Shown: piece by piece, positions 4,870 to 5,150 of the stretch
How the letters are laid out: every line of letters starts with the position of its first letter
Position numbering within the stretch: the stretch's first letter is position 1
Assembly (NCBI GenBank): GCA_947647645.1
Contig: CANSLE010000197.1
Coordinates: 1 to 5,150 of the forward strand
DNA length: 5,150 nt
DNA from: an uncultured Microbacterium sp.
Lineage (GTDB): Bacteria; Actinomycetota; Actinomycetes; Actinomycetales; Microbacteriaceae
Direction: 5' to 3'
Program-made: the position numbers and the translations under genes
Notes under the pieces: generated by a model
What the model saw: the letters and a program-made list of their open reading frames with translations, nothing else
Told to the model about the DNA's origin: nothing
Databases searched by the model: none

Positions 4870-5150
4870 GTGTCCAGTCAGGTGACCGGCGTGGGGACTT
4901 CGAGCGACGGCGAGTTCGGGGCCAACGAATGGCTCGTCGCCGAGATGTACGACCAGTTCGCGAAGGATCGTGACTCTGTCGACCGGGCCTGGTGGCCCGT
5001 CCTGGAAGCGTACGAGAAGACCCAGCAGGATGCCGGGACACCCGCTCCCGCCGCGACGCCCCCGTCGTCGACGACGACGCCCGGCTCCGAGCCGCACCCG
5101 ATGACCGCTCCGATCCCCGTCGTCGGCGCGCAGCCGATCGCCCGCACGAC
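4870..5150 (+). CDS. kgd: Multifunctional 2-oxoglutarate decarboxylase/dehydrogenase E1 (Kgd/OdhA/SucA), N-terminal fragment
   Basis: Ninety-three codons are visible; the gene runs off the right edge (the full protein is normally about 1,200 residues). Residues 16-45 read FGANEWLVAEMYDQF... and RAWWPVL, the conserved N-terminal helix of the actinobacterial fused E2-E1 2-oxoglutarate decarboxylase/dehydrogenase. From about residue 54 the chain becomes a Pro/Ala/Thr/Ser-rich linker (TPAPAATPPSSTTTPGSEP). In the family this leads to the E2-like acyltransferase domain and then the thiamine-diphosphate E1 domains. Its role is TCA-cycle oxidation of 2-oxoglutarate in a complex with other PDH/ODH subunits; relatives are inhibited by FHA proteins (OdhI/GarA). 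I chose GTG 4870 because the protein then begins VSSQVTG, as I recall for relatives, with AGG (4860-4862) seven bases upstream. ATG 4852 is in frame and would add six residues (MKAGAT). Confidence 0.9.
   Translation, partial: MSSQVTGVGTSSDGEFGANEWLVAEMYDQFAKDRDSVDRAWWPVLEAYEKTQQDAGTPAPAATPPSSTTTPGSEPHPMTAPIPVVGAQPIART

Noticed and set aside
4748..5041. N-terminal extension of the guaB1 frame to position 5041
   Set aside because: It would overlap the start of kgd on the other strand and add 98 residues with no GuaB1 similarity. The family N-terminus begins right after ATG 4747.

Overview
The window is chromosomal DNA from a high-GC actinobacterium. The closest feel is Microbacteriaceae (Microbacterium-like). 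This rests on strong G/C bias at third codon positions, a GuaB1-type IMPDH-related protein, and the N-terminus of a fused 2-oxoglutarate decarboxylase/dehydrogenase (Kgd/OdhA type) with its FGANEWL motif. I see no mobile elements, RNA genes, CRISPR or signs of recent transfer. Gene content is core housekeeping, not an accessory island.

Layout, left to right. (1) The last 51 codons of an Old Yellow Enzyme family NADH:flavin oxidoreductase on the + strand (1-156). (2) Facing it on the - strand, a two-gene operon of CNNM/CBS membrane proteins ('hemolysin family', CorB/CorC-like). The first gene is full-architecture (CNNM + CBS pair + CorC_HlyC, 1227-2567). The second is shorter and lacks the C-terminal domain (175-1230). 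The two overlap by ATGA, and a strong Shine-Dalgarno for the second lies inside the end of the first. (3) A 136-bp divergent intergenic region with an 18-bp perfect palindrome that covers most of the operon's Shine-Dalgarno. (4) A GNAT acetyltransferase on the + strand (2704-3300) with no clear ribosome binding site. (5) guaB1 on the - strand (3290-4747), overlapping the GNAT gene tail-to-tail by 11 bp. (6) A 122-bp divergent promoter region. (7) The start of kgd on the + strand (4870 to window end).

How the genes relate. GuaB1-type proteins recycle GMP to IMP, Kgd works at the 2-oxoglutarate step of the TCA cycle, and the CNNM pair probably handles Mg2+ or other cation efflux across the membrane. 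From memory, guaB1 followed on the same strand by a long and then a short CNNM protein is also the order in Mycobacterium tuberculosis (Rv1843c-Rv1842c-Rv1841c). Here an oppositely oriented GNAT gene sits between guaB1 and the CNNM pair, so it looks like an insertion into an old actinobacterial gene order.

I did not find a clearly new biological system. The points most worth checking are the palindrome over the CNNM operon's ribosome binding site, the GNAT insertion and its convergent overlap with guaB1, the packed guaB1/kgd divergent promoter region, and the inverted repeats at the end of the oxidoreductase gene.
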